From: Mycogone perniciosa
Taxonomy: Eukaryota; Ascomycota; Sordariomycetes; Hypocreales; Hypocreaceae
NCBI GenBank assembly: GCA_025331125.1
Contig: JAOALB010000233.1
Span: 1-55,834, forward strand
Length of the DNA stretch: 55,834 nt
Direction: 5' to 3'
Made by a program: the position numbers and the translations under genes. The notes under the pieces were generated by a model, which saw only the letters and a program-made list of their open reading frames with translations, was not told where the DNA came from and did no database searches. This document shows, one piece after another, positions 9,889 to 21,056 of this stretch (position 1 is the first letter of the stretch; each line of letters opens with the position of its first letter).

Positions 9889-12800
9889 ATGACTTCCTGC
9901 AGGCATACGGATTGGCTCAGGCTCCGAAAAAGGGCCGATAAAATTGAATTGGAAGTGTCTGACAGGCCACGCCGCTTGCTAGAAGACATACCAGATCCAG
10001 ATGAATTACTTCCTTGTTTCCTAGTACTGATAGGAAACCAATCCAAGAGAATGGCTTTGACCAGATTACGACTTGGGAATGCTCGATTATGCGGCCAGAG
10101 GGGCCATGGAGATATTCACCTGTTTCTTTCGTCAACAAGAGGCCACAGGAGCAAGCCTATTGTTATAGCAGATGGTGACATACCAAGCCACAATAGGCTA
10201 CCGATCTCTCCCAGAGCTCCTCGTTGCCACGAAAGGTTTGTAAAAACCCTTCCCCAGGCTGGTATCAAGGGAAAGGCTGTAGAGGTAGCAGACGATATCA
10301 TCCATAAGACCTTGTTTCCATTTGCGGACGTCATCTGTCTCTTCGTTGAGGATGTCGGCGGCCTTGATGCCTCCATAGCCCGCCTAAATGCGTGGCTAGA
10401 CAAAGGTCCAGCGTCAGGTTCGCTTATGAGCCCTTGTCTCCTTCTTGTGATTCGCGAAGAACACGAAGAGCGCACACGAGCAGCTATCAAAGACATTTTA
10501 CGTACGAGGGAAACCAACACTCTAGCTAACTGTATCGGTGAGATCTCTATTTTGCGCCTACCAGCTCAATTCTCGAGACAAACTAGACGTAAAACGATCA
10601 CAACGGTAAACTGGGACGTCTTCCGGCATCAATTGTTCACCTCTTTAGAGTTAGCTAGGCAGTCTCGACGGCGATTAGGGTATGGCTTCTCAGCGCGACA
10701 TTTTGCTGAATTTCTCCATCACAGTGCAGAACGTGTGACGAAAATTTTGTGGGAACCCTTTAATTGTATCAAAGCGTCTCGACTGCACAACGAGGTTGCT
10801 CCCGATTTGGCCGCTCATATAAGTAACTTTGTGCACCTTTTCCCTACAACTGCTTCTGTAAAGAACATAGCCGTCCCTATAATAGCATCCAGCTTTCTAT
10901 TAGATCATTATCCACCGGGAATGCATCGTAAGTGGTGACAATGCTTCTTCCGCATCATCGGCTAAAGTGTGTCAGCATTTAATCCACGAGATGTTTTCAA
11001 CACGATTTTTCGAGGTCCATGCTCAGAAGTTTACCAAAACCTGAAGGTACCGGATGGTGTAGATGAAACGTTAAGAGATATTTCAACACCCAAATTCCTC
11101 AATTTAATCGAAGAAGAGTTTGTGGAACAATTTAAACGATTCCAGCAACTAGGCTCGTCTAAGGCGGTACATCGTCAGCAAATCATACGCCTTCGTTCAG
11201 AGTTATCCCAAGTAGCTTCTGAGGATACTTGTCTTTGCTGTATCCGGCGTAGACCCCAGACTAGCCTGCAGTGTAAGCATTCAATTTGCCACGTCTGCGC
11301 TTGGACCTTCTACCGCCAAAGTGATCATGATCCACAACTTTTCGCCTTAGATGCATGCATTCTATGTGGAACGAGGATGAATAGTGTGTATATCTGTAAG
11401 AAGCCTGAAACCGCTACACTTCGAGTCCTATGCTTTGATGGTGGAGGTATACGGGGAGCGGCTGAGATTGAATCTCTTATTGAGCTGGAAAAACAAGTAA
11501 ATTTGCCATATCCGTTGATTAAAAATTTCGACGCCTGCTATGCCACTAGTTGTGGTAAGAGTTATTATCATATATTTACACACGGAAGGCAAAATCGCTA
11601 ATTCGAACAGGTGCTGGAATCATGTTGAGACTCTGTGATGGATGGGATTTGCAAAGCTGCAAAGCCTTCTTTCAAATGTCTGCACGCCGAGCCTTCCAAC
11701 CACGAGCCATAGAACGTCATTTTAGAAGAATTCCTTGGTTACGTAGGCTATTCTTAGCTTTATCACTTCTTCTAACGGATAGTAAATATCGGTCCAAGAA
11801 CTTGGATGCATTGCTCCAAGACGAGTACGGGATGACCAGGAGTATCTTGGATTGCTCCAAGGCTAGCGAAATGGGAATCTTGTTCGGCATAGTGCTGACA
11901 ACAGTATGTAAAACAAACACGGTTGTTGTCTCCAATTACAATGGAGTGGGTTTCCGTCGAGAATCATGCGGTAAGAACTTGTGTAATCGGGATGGATAGG
12001 CCCTAACAGTAACAGACTACCACGTCCTCATACCAGCTAAAGGTCTGCGAAGAATTCCATTGTGGGAGTTGTAAGTTATCTCCTTTTGCCCTACTTCTGA
12101 CATCAAGTATTAACTGTGGGGTAGAATGCGATGTGCCATTGCAGCACCCTTGTATGATGTTGCAAATCCTCACATTGTTGTCATGCTAACTGCCAAAGCT
12201 ATTTTACGCCAAAGCATATTGAAGACGTCGGAACGTTCCAGGATGGGGGCTTGACTTTCAACAATCCTGCATCTATTGCAATTGATGAAGTGGCGGCGCT
12301 CAACCCTGCCAAAGCACACCCCAGTATTGTAGTATCCATGGGGACAGGGTCCACTCAACCGCGAAGCGGATATTCATTTATTGGCCGGATAATCCCGTAC
12401 TTCTGGAAGCATACTGATTCTGATGAAGCCTGGAAGAAGGTGCTAAGCCACCGGAAGGCTGACCAACGATGTGAATTTTTCCGATTCGACATTAAGTTCC
12501 ATGGCGCAGGACCACGACTTGATGATGTAGATAAAATGGAAGAGGTTTCTAAAATAGCACGTGAGACGATAACCGAATCTCCTGATGCCAGAAAGTTAGC
12601 AAACCACCTCCGGGCAGAGTTGTTCTATTTTGAGTTAGATAACACTCAGTTGCCCCGATTTTCGAACGATTCTTTCTTTTGTATGGGCCATATTTCTTGC
12701 CGGATGCAAGCAGGCACTACTGAATTCGAGGCATTTATGGAGCAGCTTAACCAAGCCTCAGCCACATTCCAATTGGCTGGTCGTACTGTGGCTATCCAAC

Positions 12801-13063
12801 CTCTTGACCATGGTACGGGTAGTCACGATCGCCAGTTTCGCAAAAAGGTTCACTTCCACGTATCCAATCGCCAAGAATCTTTTGAAATCCTACTTGAAGA
12901 AGGCCAAGGACAGCCTTGTCACATCAGTGGTTCACCTTTTACGCTCGAATGGCTAGTTAAGCAACAGAAACTTGAAGCATGGTTTGGTACGGCAGACCAT
13001 CAGAAGAGGAAGTCTAGCAATGATTATTGGGGAAATCGACGAAAGCGCCGCAGAATGCGGTAA
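9889..13063 (+). CDS. RING + patatin-like phospholipase, six exons, 974 aa
   Basis: Model: join(9889..10927,10976..11554,11611..11970,12016..12070,12125..12151,12199..13063). The five introns are 48, 56, 45, 54 and 47 bp (all GT..AG; the last has a TGCTAAC branch site). The sum is 2925 nt with every phase consistent and no stop. Residues 1-430 form an unassigned N-terminal region. Residues about 432-477 are a canonical C3HC4 RING (CLCC..CKHSICHVC..CILC). Residues about 501-507 are DGGGIRG, the patatin oxyanion-hole loop. The nucleophile elbow is ATSCG with Ser about 538, where the usual first Gly of GxSxG is Ala. The partner Asp is in DGG at about 702. Patatin domains hydrolyse acyl esters of phospholipids using a Ser-Asp dyad; the RING suggests ubiquitin coupling. 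The C-terminus is very basic (RRKRRRMR), possibly nuclear. All elements needed for activity are present apart from the Gly-to-Ala change. Confidence 0.85.
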
Positions 13064-13659
13064 ATAATAACTTCCCGAAAACGCTGATTCCCGCTCAGTT
13101 GTCCCGATTTCTTACCGATGCTGATACGAAACAAAAACCAATAAAGAGTCTCTTTCGCTTATAAGCATGTATAGAACGAGGGCTAATTAGTACCCTTTTT
13201 AGCCCAAACTCTAGCTAGGTATACCAGGAAGCGATTAGCACCCTTACGGAGTGCATTAGATGTGTAGTAACACTCTATTTGGAATGAAAAATAACCTCTT
13301 GTGATGTTTTTCGCATCAGAGAACACATGGCCGTTCGGTTCTTTCCTTACGTGATGTTAGGTTGATAATATCGGTAAGAAGGTACACCGAAAAGCAGACA
13401 GAAGCAGTGACTAAGGAAATTTGAGGCACGGTCTGAGTCCAAAAACCTACATACACCCACTAATCCAGACCGAATGCGGACACTGATTTCGACCCCAACT
13501 GTACACCGTATATATTGACAAGCATTACATAAAGCAGCTATGCTTACACTCAAAGGTCAGTGTCCGCAGTCTGAATAAGAATATATCCGCTGCATCTACA
13601 GAGAGACGGAAATGTGATATCAGTCCTATGGTTTCCCTTGAATGACGAAATAAGATCCT
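13064..13659. other. Intergenic with a MITE-end relic
   Basis: Around 13420-13502 lies a degenerate MITE-A right end (GAGGCACGGTCTGAG..GCGGACACTGATTTCGACCCCAACTG then TA). The rest shows nothing recognisable. Confidence 0.4.
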
Positions 13660-14421
13660 CGAGCTGGCCAAAGAGTAGGCACGAGATACCTAACGCTTGC
13701 AGCAGCTCGCCAAATAGCCAAGCACCAACTAAAAGACCGCTTCACAACATGGTAGGCACAGGAGGCCCCAGAATCCTACCGACAACTTCAATTACGAGCT
13801 ACCTTGCAATACCCACCAGAACTCCAGCTATCTCGCCGTAGCTTACACCAGCTCATCGCAACCCCGTCAGGGCACGAAAATTTGCAGAATACCACCTGCG
13901 ATTCCACCCAGATAGCCCGGCGCGGCTATCCTGCTCCTGCGGCAGAGAAAAGGCACTTACACATATCTTCTACTGTAGGAAGGTCGACCCAAATACCGAA
14001 TCCGCTTAGGACCTAGCCCGGCAAGTACTATCCACCGGGTAATAGGTCCGAGTTCCACAGATTCATTAAACTGATTGAAGCTACGGGCTTCTTCACACAC
14101 ACCTGCTTTCGTTATTAGTGTTAGCTGTTAGGACCCGGAAGGGCACCCTATAACTCCACTCTTGATAGAGTGTTATTAAACAGACTGCAACTTACCCGAC
14201 AGCACTGGAGCTGTCCGACGGAGCGGATTTATACCCGCAAGCTGGGTGCCCGCTGACGGGGCCCAGCATCGCTCAACCTCAGCGCCGATGAGCCGAAATT
14301 TGCTAGATTGTAGACTTTCTTTCAGTTATGGTATAGAGTAACAACTAGCCTAGCACGTCCTTTGCTCCAGTAGGAGATCGACTACCTTTTGTAGCGGGTG
14401 TTAAATAATATCATCATCATC
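13660..14421 (+). mobile_element. LINE ORF2 C-terminal fragment plus 3' UTR
   Basis: A broken frame reads PESYRQLQLRAT, PPELQLSRRSLHQL, then FAEYHLRFHPDSP and CSCGREKALTHIFYC. This is the post-RNase H region with the C-terminal zinc knuckle (C-x-C-x6-H-x3-C) typical of Tad1-type LINEs. Frameshifts and stops are present. About 350 bp of 3' UTR follow, and a GTTAAATAAT(ATC)n tail ends near 14421. It is 5'-truncated and dead. Confidence 0.7.
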
Positions 14422-14918
14422 GGAGAGCAGGCAACGCTTGTAGATTACTCCGTAGTGTCAGGAGAAGGGAAGCTCTGGAGCTCTCGGGATCACGTGGACC
14501 GGAATGTGTATATAAAGGCATCGACTATCCTGAAGGATGCAGGACCTTGGAGATCAACGAACTACTGCTGTGGCCCCTGCCTACTAGTTCTCAGTGATAC
14601 ACCAGCGTTCTGCCCGTTTGTTGCTCGTGGTTATCTTCAAGCCTTCTTCACTCTTCTCCAGGGTCAGCAGCATATGCTCCTGCCCGTCTGTTCCGTGAGG
14701 ACTTCTGATAATTGGCCTCCAAGGTAGCTTTCTTATGATATACTAACCCACGAGATCAGCAGAGATATGGCAGATGAGGGGGCACAAGCAGAAAGCAACA
14801 TTGCATAGGCTCAAGACAAAGCTTGGGAAATGTGCTTGTAATGGTTGTTCTTTCGGCGCCGGGCGTTATGTAATGAATTGTGTGTGTTGTAATACCATAT
14901 CAAGCAGTCTGCGAAAAT
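14422..14918. other. Unassigned, possibly LTR-like
   Basis: It contains a TATA-like GTGTATATAAAGG near 14507 and mixed sequence. An open frame of 109 codons (14398-14727) starts inside the LINE tail and has no motif. It may be part of an LTR but lacks a second copy or target duplication here. Confidence 0.25.
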
Positions 14919-15037
14919 GTGACGAACCGTCATACCGTCACGCCAACAGGCAAAACAATAGGCTAATAATCGCATTTCTAGCAATTATTATGACGGTACC
15001 AACTGTATATAAGGGAAACGTGCTCGGAACGTGACAG
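14919..15037 (-). repeat. 119-bp dispersed repeat, copy 1
   Basis: It is about 90% identical to the reverse complement of 39025-39143. The shared sequence runs from GTGACGAACCGTCATACCGT to GTGCTCGGAACGTGACAG. Read on the minus strand it starts TGTCACGTTCCGAGC, like an LTR end. No target duplication was recognised. Confidence 0.7.
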
Positions 15038-15403
15038 AAAACACGCGAGCCTGAAGTAGTCCCGTTATATTGATTGAATTGGATTATCCGGTTGAATTAG
15101 ATTGAAGAGGGTTGAATTAGACACTTAAAATAGGGTAACATACTCATATCGATACTGTGTGAGTGGCTGTTCACGTACTCGTATTTTTGCACGTATACAG
15201 TTTACTTAACGTGTACGGAGCACTTCTACCAGGTCACTCAAATAGAAGATTCTAGTGTAAAACTAGTTAATACAGCTAATACTATCTCTCTAAGCGAGAA
15301 GCTCAAGGGGTACATAAAAATATCTCGTAAAATAGAGAGAAAATTGAATTTTTAATAAAAACCCTTTTAAAATGAAAGTGAAGAAAGAGAATCCTTCTAC
15401 ATA
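15038..15403. other. AT-rich intergenic, nothing recognised
   Basis: Short degenerate repeats of GATTGAATTGGATTA / GGTTGAATTAGA occur near 15071-15120. No gene seen. Confidence 0.4.
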
Positions 15404-15692
15404 CAGTATTGCTTATATTCGGTTTCCTCTTTTGTAGACTCTGTTTTTTTAGAGACTAAATGCATGGACCAGCAGGTACATACAGATACCTTTTTATACC
15501 TAGTTAAATGGAAGATCCAGAAGTGGCCGAATTTAACCCTTGTAAAATTGCGCTGGAGTGTATTTAAACTGGCGACGAAGGATGTCACCCCAAAGTACTA
15601 GTAAGTAAATAGCAAATTGGACAGTGCCGCCCTATACTGGTAGGTACAAAAGAGTTCGCAAAATAGCTACTTTATTAGCGTTCACACTTGGC
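15404..15692. mobile_element. MITE-D, 5' part only
   Basis: It starts after TA with CAGTATTGCTTATATTCGGTTTCCTC and matches 34887-35195 in direct orientation. The right half, including the inverted end present at 35365-35406, is missing, so the copy is truncated. Confidence 0.65.
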
Positions 15693-15699
15693 AGTGTCG

Positions 15700-16470
15700 C
15701 CTCAGCCTTAGTGCCTGCGTAAGGGGTTAGGGGCTGTGACGGCTTTGGGAGAAGTAGGGGTCTGGGGCATAGGCTAGTGAGCAGTGCTGTCTGTTGGAGC
15801 CGGGTCTGTTTCAATGTTCGGCTGTGAGGGTTCCGGGGGGCAAGGGATCGTGCTATCAGGGTGTGGGCGCTGTTGAGAGCAAGGAGACTTGTCGCGTCTG
15901 TGGGAGTCTAGAATCTGTTGGATAGGGGGAATCCCGCTTCCTCTGTGGAGGGCGTGGGTCAGTGTTGTTTTCCATACAGGGGGGATAGCCCTGATAGCAG
16001 TCATGAGGACGGGTCTCAGTCGTTCCAGTAGGTGTTGTATGCCCCGTATATCTTGGCCTTGATACCAGACTTCTGCGCCATAGCAGGGGACAGGTTCTAC
16101 GTAGGCACGCACTGCTTGCCTGACTAGGTGTGGTGGGGCGCCCCGGACTGTAGTTGAGATGGCCCGGAGGGTATTTGTAACAGCCAGGGCTTTGATTGCT
16201 CATTTCTCGACGTGGATCTTGAAGCTGAGCTTGCGGTCGAGCCAGACTCCTAGCCGTCTCATCTCTGTTGGGGCTGTCTTGCAGGTGTTGCCGTGGCGCA
16301 CTTCGGGGGTGTTCTTCTCTCTGTGTCGGGAGAAGTGCGACCTCTGTTTTCTCAGGGTCGAATGAGACACCGTTCTCTCTGCCCCATTGCCCCAGCTTCA
16401 GGACCGCTTTTGTGGGTTGTTTCGCAGTAGTTTCTAGTGAATTTTGGCTGGATTGTTTGACTTGAAATCA
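15700..16470 (-). mobile_element. Antisense LINE ORF2 fragment, post-RT region
   Basis: The minus strand encodes RRLGVWLDRKLSFK, HVEKRAIKALAV, TVRGAPPHLVRQAVRAYVEP, CYGAEVWYQG and RAIPPVWKTTLTHALHRGSG. These are the conserved motifs just downstream of the reverse transcriptase core in fungal LINEs. Frames change at least once. The catalytic RT motif and RNase H are missing. Dead fragment. Confidence 0.75.
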
Positions 16471-16916
16471 GAGTGGCAAGGTAGACGTGGTATGGTGTAT
16501 TTTGAATAATTGAAATCGGATCGGATTCAACTTTGGGCTCTTGAACTGTGGTTTCAATATCAGTTGGGTAAGAATTGTAACAGTAGCTGATTGCTATTAC
16601 TGAATGCACATAAACAGTCTTGGCTTGAGAGCAATGAAGCGTAGAAGCCTGCCACGAAACTTAGTGTAGCAGACCAGAAGAAGATACCATCTACACATGA
16701 TAGCAACATTTTAGACGCTCAATTGGTCCTTCATATATTACTTCCCTTTATTAACTACACCAAAAGCTTCACGCTAAGTGTTGTTATCCTTGGGCTGTTT
16801 CTGGTTAAGCTCAGCATTCAAGTGCCCTGAAGCACTCCCTGTTTGCGTTCAAATCATAAAGAGTGAGTGAAAAGAGTCCAACCCGGCTTGAACTCTACAG
16901 ACTATTAGACCACTCA
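16471..16916. other. Intergenic, pre-insertion flank of LINE
   Basis: No gene recognised. Its last 14 bases (TATTAGACCACTCA, 16903-16916) are the left target duplication of the LINE that follows. Confidence 0.5.
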
Positions 16917-17908
16917 ACCAACTGCAGCAAGGAAACACCTGGACTTGGGCGACCCCCCCCCCCCCCCCCCCACACACTCAATCCTAACCTACTCCGATGG
17001 ATCCAATCGGAGAGAACACAGGCTGGGGAGCGGTCGCTTACCACAGAGCAAAGGCAACCACAGAGCAAGGGCAACCACAGACACTGGACGCCTCGACAAC
17101 GCAGAGGTCTACGACGCAGAGGCACAAGCAGCCCTGAAGGCCATGGAGCTGGTGACTAGACGCGTAGAGGAAGACCGCACGATTCAAATAGCCTTCCTCT
17201 TCCTGGACAACTCGTCGGTTGTCGACGGATTTCTGGGCAAGCCCCCCCTCCTTGCAAGGGGCGTACATACGCTTCCAGAAACTAGCACAGGATATCTCGC
17301 CCTGCAGGACCTTCGTCTCGTGGGTTCCAAGTCATGAGGACATCATGGACAACGAACAAGCCGACCGTTTAGAAGAAGTTGCAGAGGTAAGGGAGCGGGA
17401 CTGGCTCGGCAAGACCCCGGAGGGCTACGAACGATGAGGACTCGGGGCCCCAGCTTCCCCCCCGGAACTCAAACTCCCACGCCCCATCCTCCACAGGCTC
17501 CTGGCGGAAAGATCGGGACATGGGGACTTCCAGGAATACCACGAACGCTTCGGACATGACAAAGAGTCTGTCTGCAAGTGCGGTAAACCAAGGAGGCAAG
17601 GCCACTTCGCGGAATGCAGAATGGTCAGGCCCTACCTTCCAGACATCCCTCCAGGAGAGACCCCCCTCTCCTATCTACTCAGACCTACAGGAAGCAAGGC
17701 CTTCCAGAAACTAGTGGAGGAAGCGGACCCTTATGGTCCCCGGCGGAAACAGATTGACACCACCCAGATTGACCCTTTTTCCTTTGTAAATTGAAACTCA
17801 GCGAACAGCGGCACAAGCCGCCGGCTCCTGACGTCCTATTGCCCACAAGGGATTTGTGTAACTAGCTTACTTAATGGACGTAAATAATAAAACAAACCAA
17901 ACAAACAA
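16917..17908 (+). mobile_element. 5'-truncated LINE: RNase H, zinc knuckle, 3' tail
   Basis: The order is RNase H start (TYSDGSNR, GENTGWGAVAYHRAK), DNAEVYDAEAQAALKAMEL, LFLDNSSVVDGFLG, then WVPSHEDIMDNEQADRL. After that come ELKLPRPILHRLLAERSGHG and the zinc knuckle CKCGKPRRQGHFAEC, and finally the 3' UTR with a GGACGTAAATAATAAAACAAACC tail. At least three frameshifts break it. A run of 19 C (16953-16971) sits at its 5' end. The flanks TATTAGACCACTCA and TATTAAACCACTCA (from 17908) form a 14-bp target duplication with one mismatch, as expected for target-primed reverse transcription. Confidence 0.85.
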
Positions 17909-17917
17909 TATTAAACC

Positions 17918-18380
17918 ACTCAGCTAGCACGCCAAGATGCTATTCCAGGCTTACTTATTTCTCTATTTGACAACGAGGCCAAGGCCCTCTTTGCGTGGCT
18001 CAGATCACACATATCCCAACCATCACTTACATGAAGTCGGCACACGAGCTCCGCATCCAAGGGTAGAGAACATATATTCCGAGGTGGTGGTCCGCTTGCC
18101 GTGCTACACCGGGCTCTATGATAGATGTTGAGGCAAAAAGACACCATGGGTGTGATTGGAATGGGGAATCGGACGGCATAATAGGTCATATCTCCTCCTC
18201 CCTATCAAGACTGTTTGAGGAAGCACAGTTGATGTTTACCTCCCATGATCACACTCATCAACTTATCTCTACGTATTACCATGTGCTCTCGCTATAGATG
18301 CATATGCTGAATTGTACATAATGAAGAATGATAGAGAGCAGGAAAAAGAGGGAAATTGTGGAACTCAATGCCCACATGTG
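17918..18380 (+). pseudogene. Coding relic at the LINE 3' flank
   Basis: Directly after the LINE tail and target duplication a frame reads QLARQDAIPGLLISLFDNEA then KALFAWLRSHISQPS before a TGA. Other frames nearby are open but incoherent. This looks like an exon of a gene into whose intron boundary region the LINE inserted. The family is not recognised. Confidence 0.3.
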
Positions 18381-18443
18381 TGGCACAATTTCTATTACAC
18401 ACATTAATACCACGTTGAGTCGACTAGCAATGACATGTCGTGT

Positions 18444-19328
18444 CTAGTACTCCCGGATAATTGATGAACACCTATCCACCCATACTTTGTCATCACTGTG
18501 GAAGACTCTGCCGATAAATCTTTCAGGTTTTTTTATCAGGAGCAGCAGCTCCTCGCGGAGGGCGTAGAGTTCTTCCACAGACGAAAGCTTTGATTCGCTG
18601 TTTCGTGGGCTATCCCTATTATTGCCAACCTGAATCCAGCCTAGTTCACGCAGGACTCGGTTATTGATGCCTTTATGCTCTGTTTCTGTTAATAGCCGCG
18701 TCGTAGTCACCTTCCAGACAGGAGATGACACCTAGAAGTGGAGGCGCTTACCGATTTTTTTTGTCATCTCTGGTATTCGCAGTATTGAGCCGTTGTCTTT
18801 ATCCCAAGGGAAGGCCATAGGCTTTAGAAACCACAGCATCCGCGTCACCATGTTCGCCGCCAGTAGCGCTGGATTCCTTCTCTTTGGTGCACAGCAGAAC
18901 ATGCGCTCATTGGGTTTTACATACGGCGTCGCCGACGACGCGCAGAGCGTAAGCACCATCATCAGCATCAAGTCGCAAAGAGGGTCTCCAAGACACTCTT
19001 CTAAGCAGTTTCGAGCCGCCTGATAGTGCCCCAGAACCTGGTGATTACCATTCTCGAAAAGACGGTTTAGTTTCGTAAATCCCTCTTGAACCAGCAGAGG
19101 AACATCCCCAAATGGAACTTGGCATCCAAAGTCGATCTTGTGCCGTCTCACTTCCTTCTTTGGCGGCCCGTTTGTCGTCTCTCGAGTAGCTTTTAGCGCA
19201 GCCCACTTGAGACTCCGGGCCTTTCGCGAATCCTTTGCTGTGGCCTGCCCCTTAAGTTGTATCATCCGTCCATTGGCTATTTTCTGGCGACGCCATCTAG
19301 GAACCCACCGAATGTTGTTAGATCGCAT
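18444..19328 (-). CDS. Two-exon hypothetical protein, 270 aa
   Basis: Not recognised. Model: complement(join(18444..18679,18752..19328)), intron 72 bp (GTAAGC..AACAG, CTATTAAC branch-like). The spliced junction MTKKI/EHKGINNRVL is in frame and removes a stop. The N-terminus is highly basic (MRSNNIRWVPRWRRQK). The middle contains a Cys-containing stretch (LTLCASSATPYVKPNERMFC); the C-terminus is Leu/Glu-rich and helical (SVEELYALREELLLLIKK). No membrane segment. The lack of stops and consistent splicing suggest an intact gene in a repeat-rich area; no function is proposed. Confidence 0.6.
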
Positions 19329-19949
19329 AGCAGCTGCAATGCCGTCGGTTCACTAGAGCTTTGTATCAGACTGCGAACTTGTGTGTTAAATCACAGCTTA
19401 CATTGGAATAGACCATATCCTCTGTATCAGCGCAGATGTTGCAGTGTTTGGCGAGTGTGACAATATTTTACAGGTTTACAGTAGTTATATGTCTTGGGCA
19501 AATCCTATTTTCTCAATATGGATGGTCCTACCAAGCAAGGAGACGTAGCTTTCACCTTCACATATCAACTACTCAAAAATGGCTTTGACTCTTCTGTAAG
19601 CCCGTTCATCCAGCTTATGTTGATTCTTAATGGATCATCAAGCTGCTGTGGAGCCTGAGCAGGTGAGGGGCTTGAAAGCACATCTCAGAATACATTGCCT
19701 CCAACGCAAGGGGTCCTCATAGCCCTGTCACAGTGCGGTACGTGCGTAATCACACAAGAGGAGATGAGCACACTAGTCGAATGTACATCCAGATCAAACG
19801 CCTCTTCATTTCTACTATTTCATCACATTTAGCTTTTTTCCCCATCCGAAGCGGGATAAGTCCCTAGGATCTAGATTAGGGAGCCTGCCTACTGTGAGAC
19901 GGCAGGATCGTGTCTGAATGCACTGTATTGATTCTGCCTCTGTGGAGTA
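19329..19949. other. Intergenic, nothing recognised
   Basis: Short ORFs only, on both strands, without motifs or convincing splicing. Confidence 0.45.
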
Positions 19950-20040
19950 CAGGGTCGACCGAAACAAGTGTCCGCCCTTCTGGGTTATCAAAGATGGCTA
20001 TTTGTGGACAAGGTGTGACTGATACAGTGCTAATAAAATG
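19950..20040. mobile_element. MITE-C left-end fragment
   Basis: After TA it reads CAGGGTCGACCGAAACAAGT GTCCGCC, matching the left end of the complete element at 24763-25243. No right end is found. Confidence 0.55.
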
Positions 20041-20218
20041 CTTGCACTCTAACACAAAGCAACGTCCAAAAGGATCTATATATGCCATTTCAGACCCCTA
20101 TAAATAGTGCGCTCGCCACATTTGGCTTTCCTAGCATAAACCATGCCTCCACCGCCTGCTCGGCGAGGCCCTAAGCTGTTAGACCTTTTGAACGTATATA
20201 TTTATAGCGGCAAGAGCC

Positions 20219-20330
20219 ACATCTCCTTTGTTCAGCGAAACGTAGCGAATAGAGGCCACTAGCCTCTAGCTCCTACCGACCTATTGACCAGAAGAGGCTT
20301 GTGTACTTAATCTACTTAGTGGTTGTCATA
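20219..20330 (+). mobile_element. LINE 3' UTR fragment
   Basis: It aligns with 319-440: CATCTCCTTTGTTCAGCG, AACGTAGCGAATAGAGGC, then the CTCCTACCGACC block and GAGGCTTGTGTACTTA. A MITE-A copy begins 3 bp later, apparently cutting off the tail. Confidence 0.7.
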
Positions 20331-20332
20331 TA

Positions 20333-21056
20333 CAGTAGAGGCCGAAATGAGTGTCCGCATTTTGTATGTATAGAAAGCTTCTGGGCACAGACCATGCCTC
20401 TGATTTCCGTAGCCGGTACTTTTATGAACATGCCTTCTTAATGTTTACCTAATATTACATAAGAACAATTTCGCCATTGTCATATAAAAGGGAACGAGAA
20501 GAAACAGCCGAAAGTCACTCTAAGCTCTTTATTAATAGAAAAGTGTCACGACACGACCCTCTTATGGCCGCATAAAGGGTCCAGGGCGGTACGTTCCCCG
20601 GAAGAACGACGGAACGACCGACCAATCATGAAGGATCACTCGGATCACTGTGATCCAACACAACCGTGATCCATACGTGATCCAAGTACATTCATTATGT
20701 ATCTCCTTTGTATATAAGACTGGATAAGTCACGATCGTTTAGTATAGTTACTTAGACAGTCGTTAACAATTGTATTCACCAGAACCGCCTGTTCTACAGA
20801 ATCGTGACTACGTTACCCTGCTCAGTATTCATCCCTGACCTCTCTGTCAGCATAAACCCACGAACCACGGTTTGACTATTGAGAATCAACCCGGATCGTC
20901 ACAAAAAGGCCTTGGATCCATAAGTGTGTTTTTAAGTTGCTGTTTTTGACTTTGAAGAATAAAGAAGTTCAAAATCTTAAAATATAACATTAAAAAGCCA
21001 CAAATGGCTTTTGTTAGGCTAATGTTAACGAATAACTTGACAAGCCTCATTCTATA
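20333..21056. mobile_element. MITE-A copy 2, left part, carrying a solo LTR
   Basis: It starts CAGTAGAGGCCGAAATGAGT after TA (20331-20332). It is interrupted by the LTR 20544-20903, then runs to ..GCCTCATTCTATA, where MITE-A copy 3 begins. In complete copies about 85 bp more would follow (..GTACTAGCTACAGCAGGCAG..). The right end is missing, so copy 3 either inserted here with loss of the end or the two recombined. Confidence 0.85.
20544..20903 (+). repeat. Solo LTR, 360 bp, nested in MITE-A
   Basis: TGTCACGACA at the start, GGATCGTCACA at the end. The exact duplication AAAAG lies on both sides (20539-20543, 20904-20908). It contains TATATAAGACTGG near 20713. It is shorter than the 3579-3985 copy, mainly through loss of internal GATCAC-rich sequence. 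Removing it and one AAAAG restores a continuous MITE. Confidence 0.92.

Noticed and set aside
16895..17268. Minus-strand ORFs over the C19 tract
   Set aside because: Antisense to the LINE RNase H region; they reflect GC-rich sequence, not genes.
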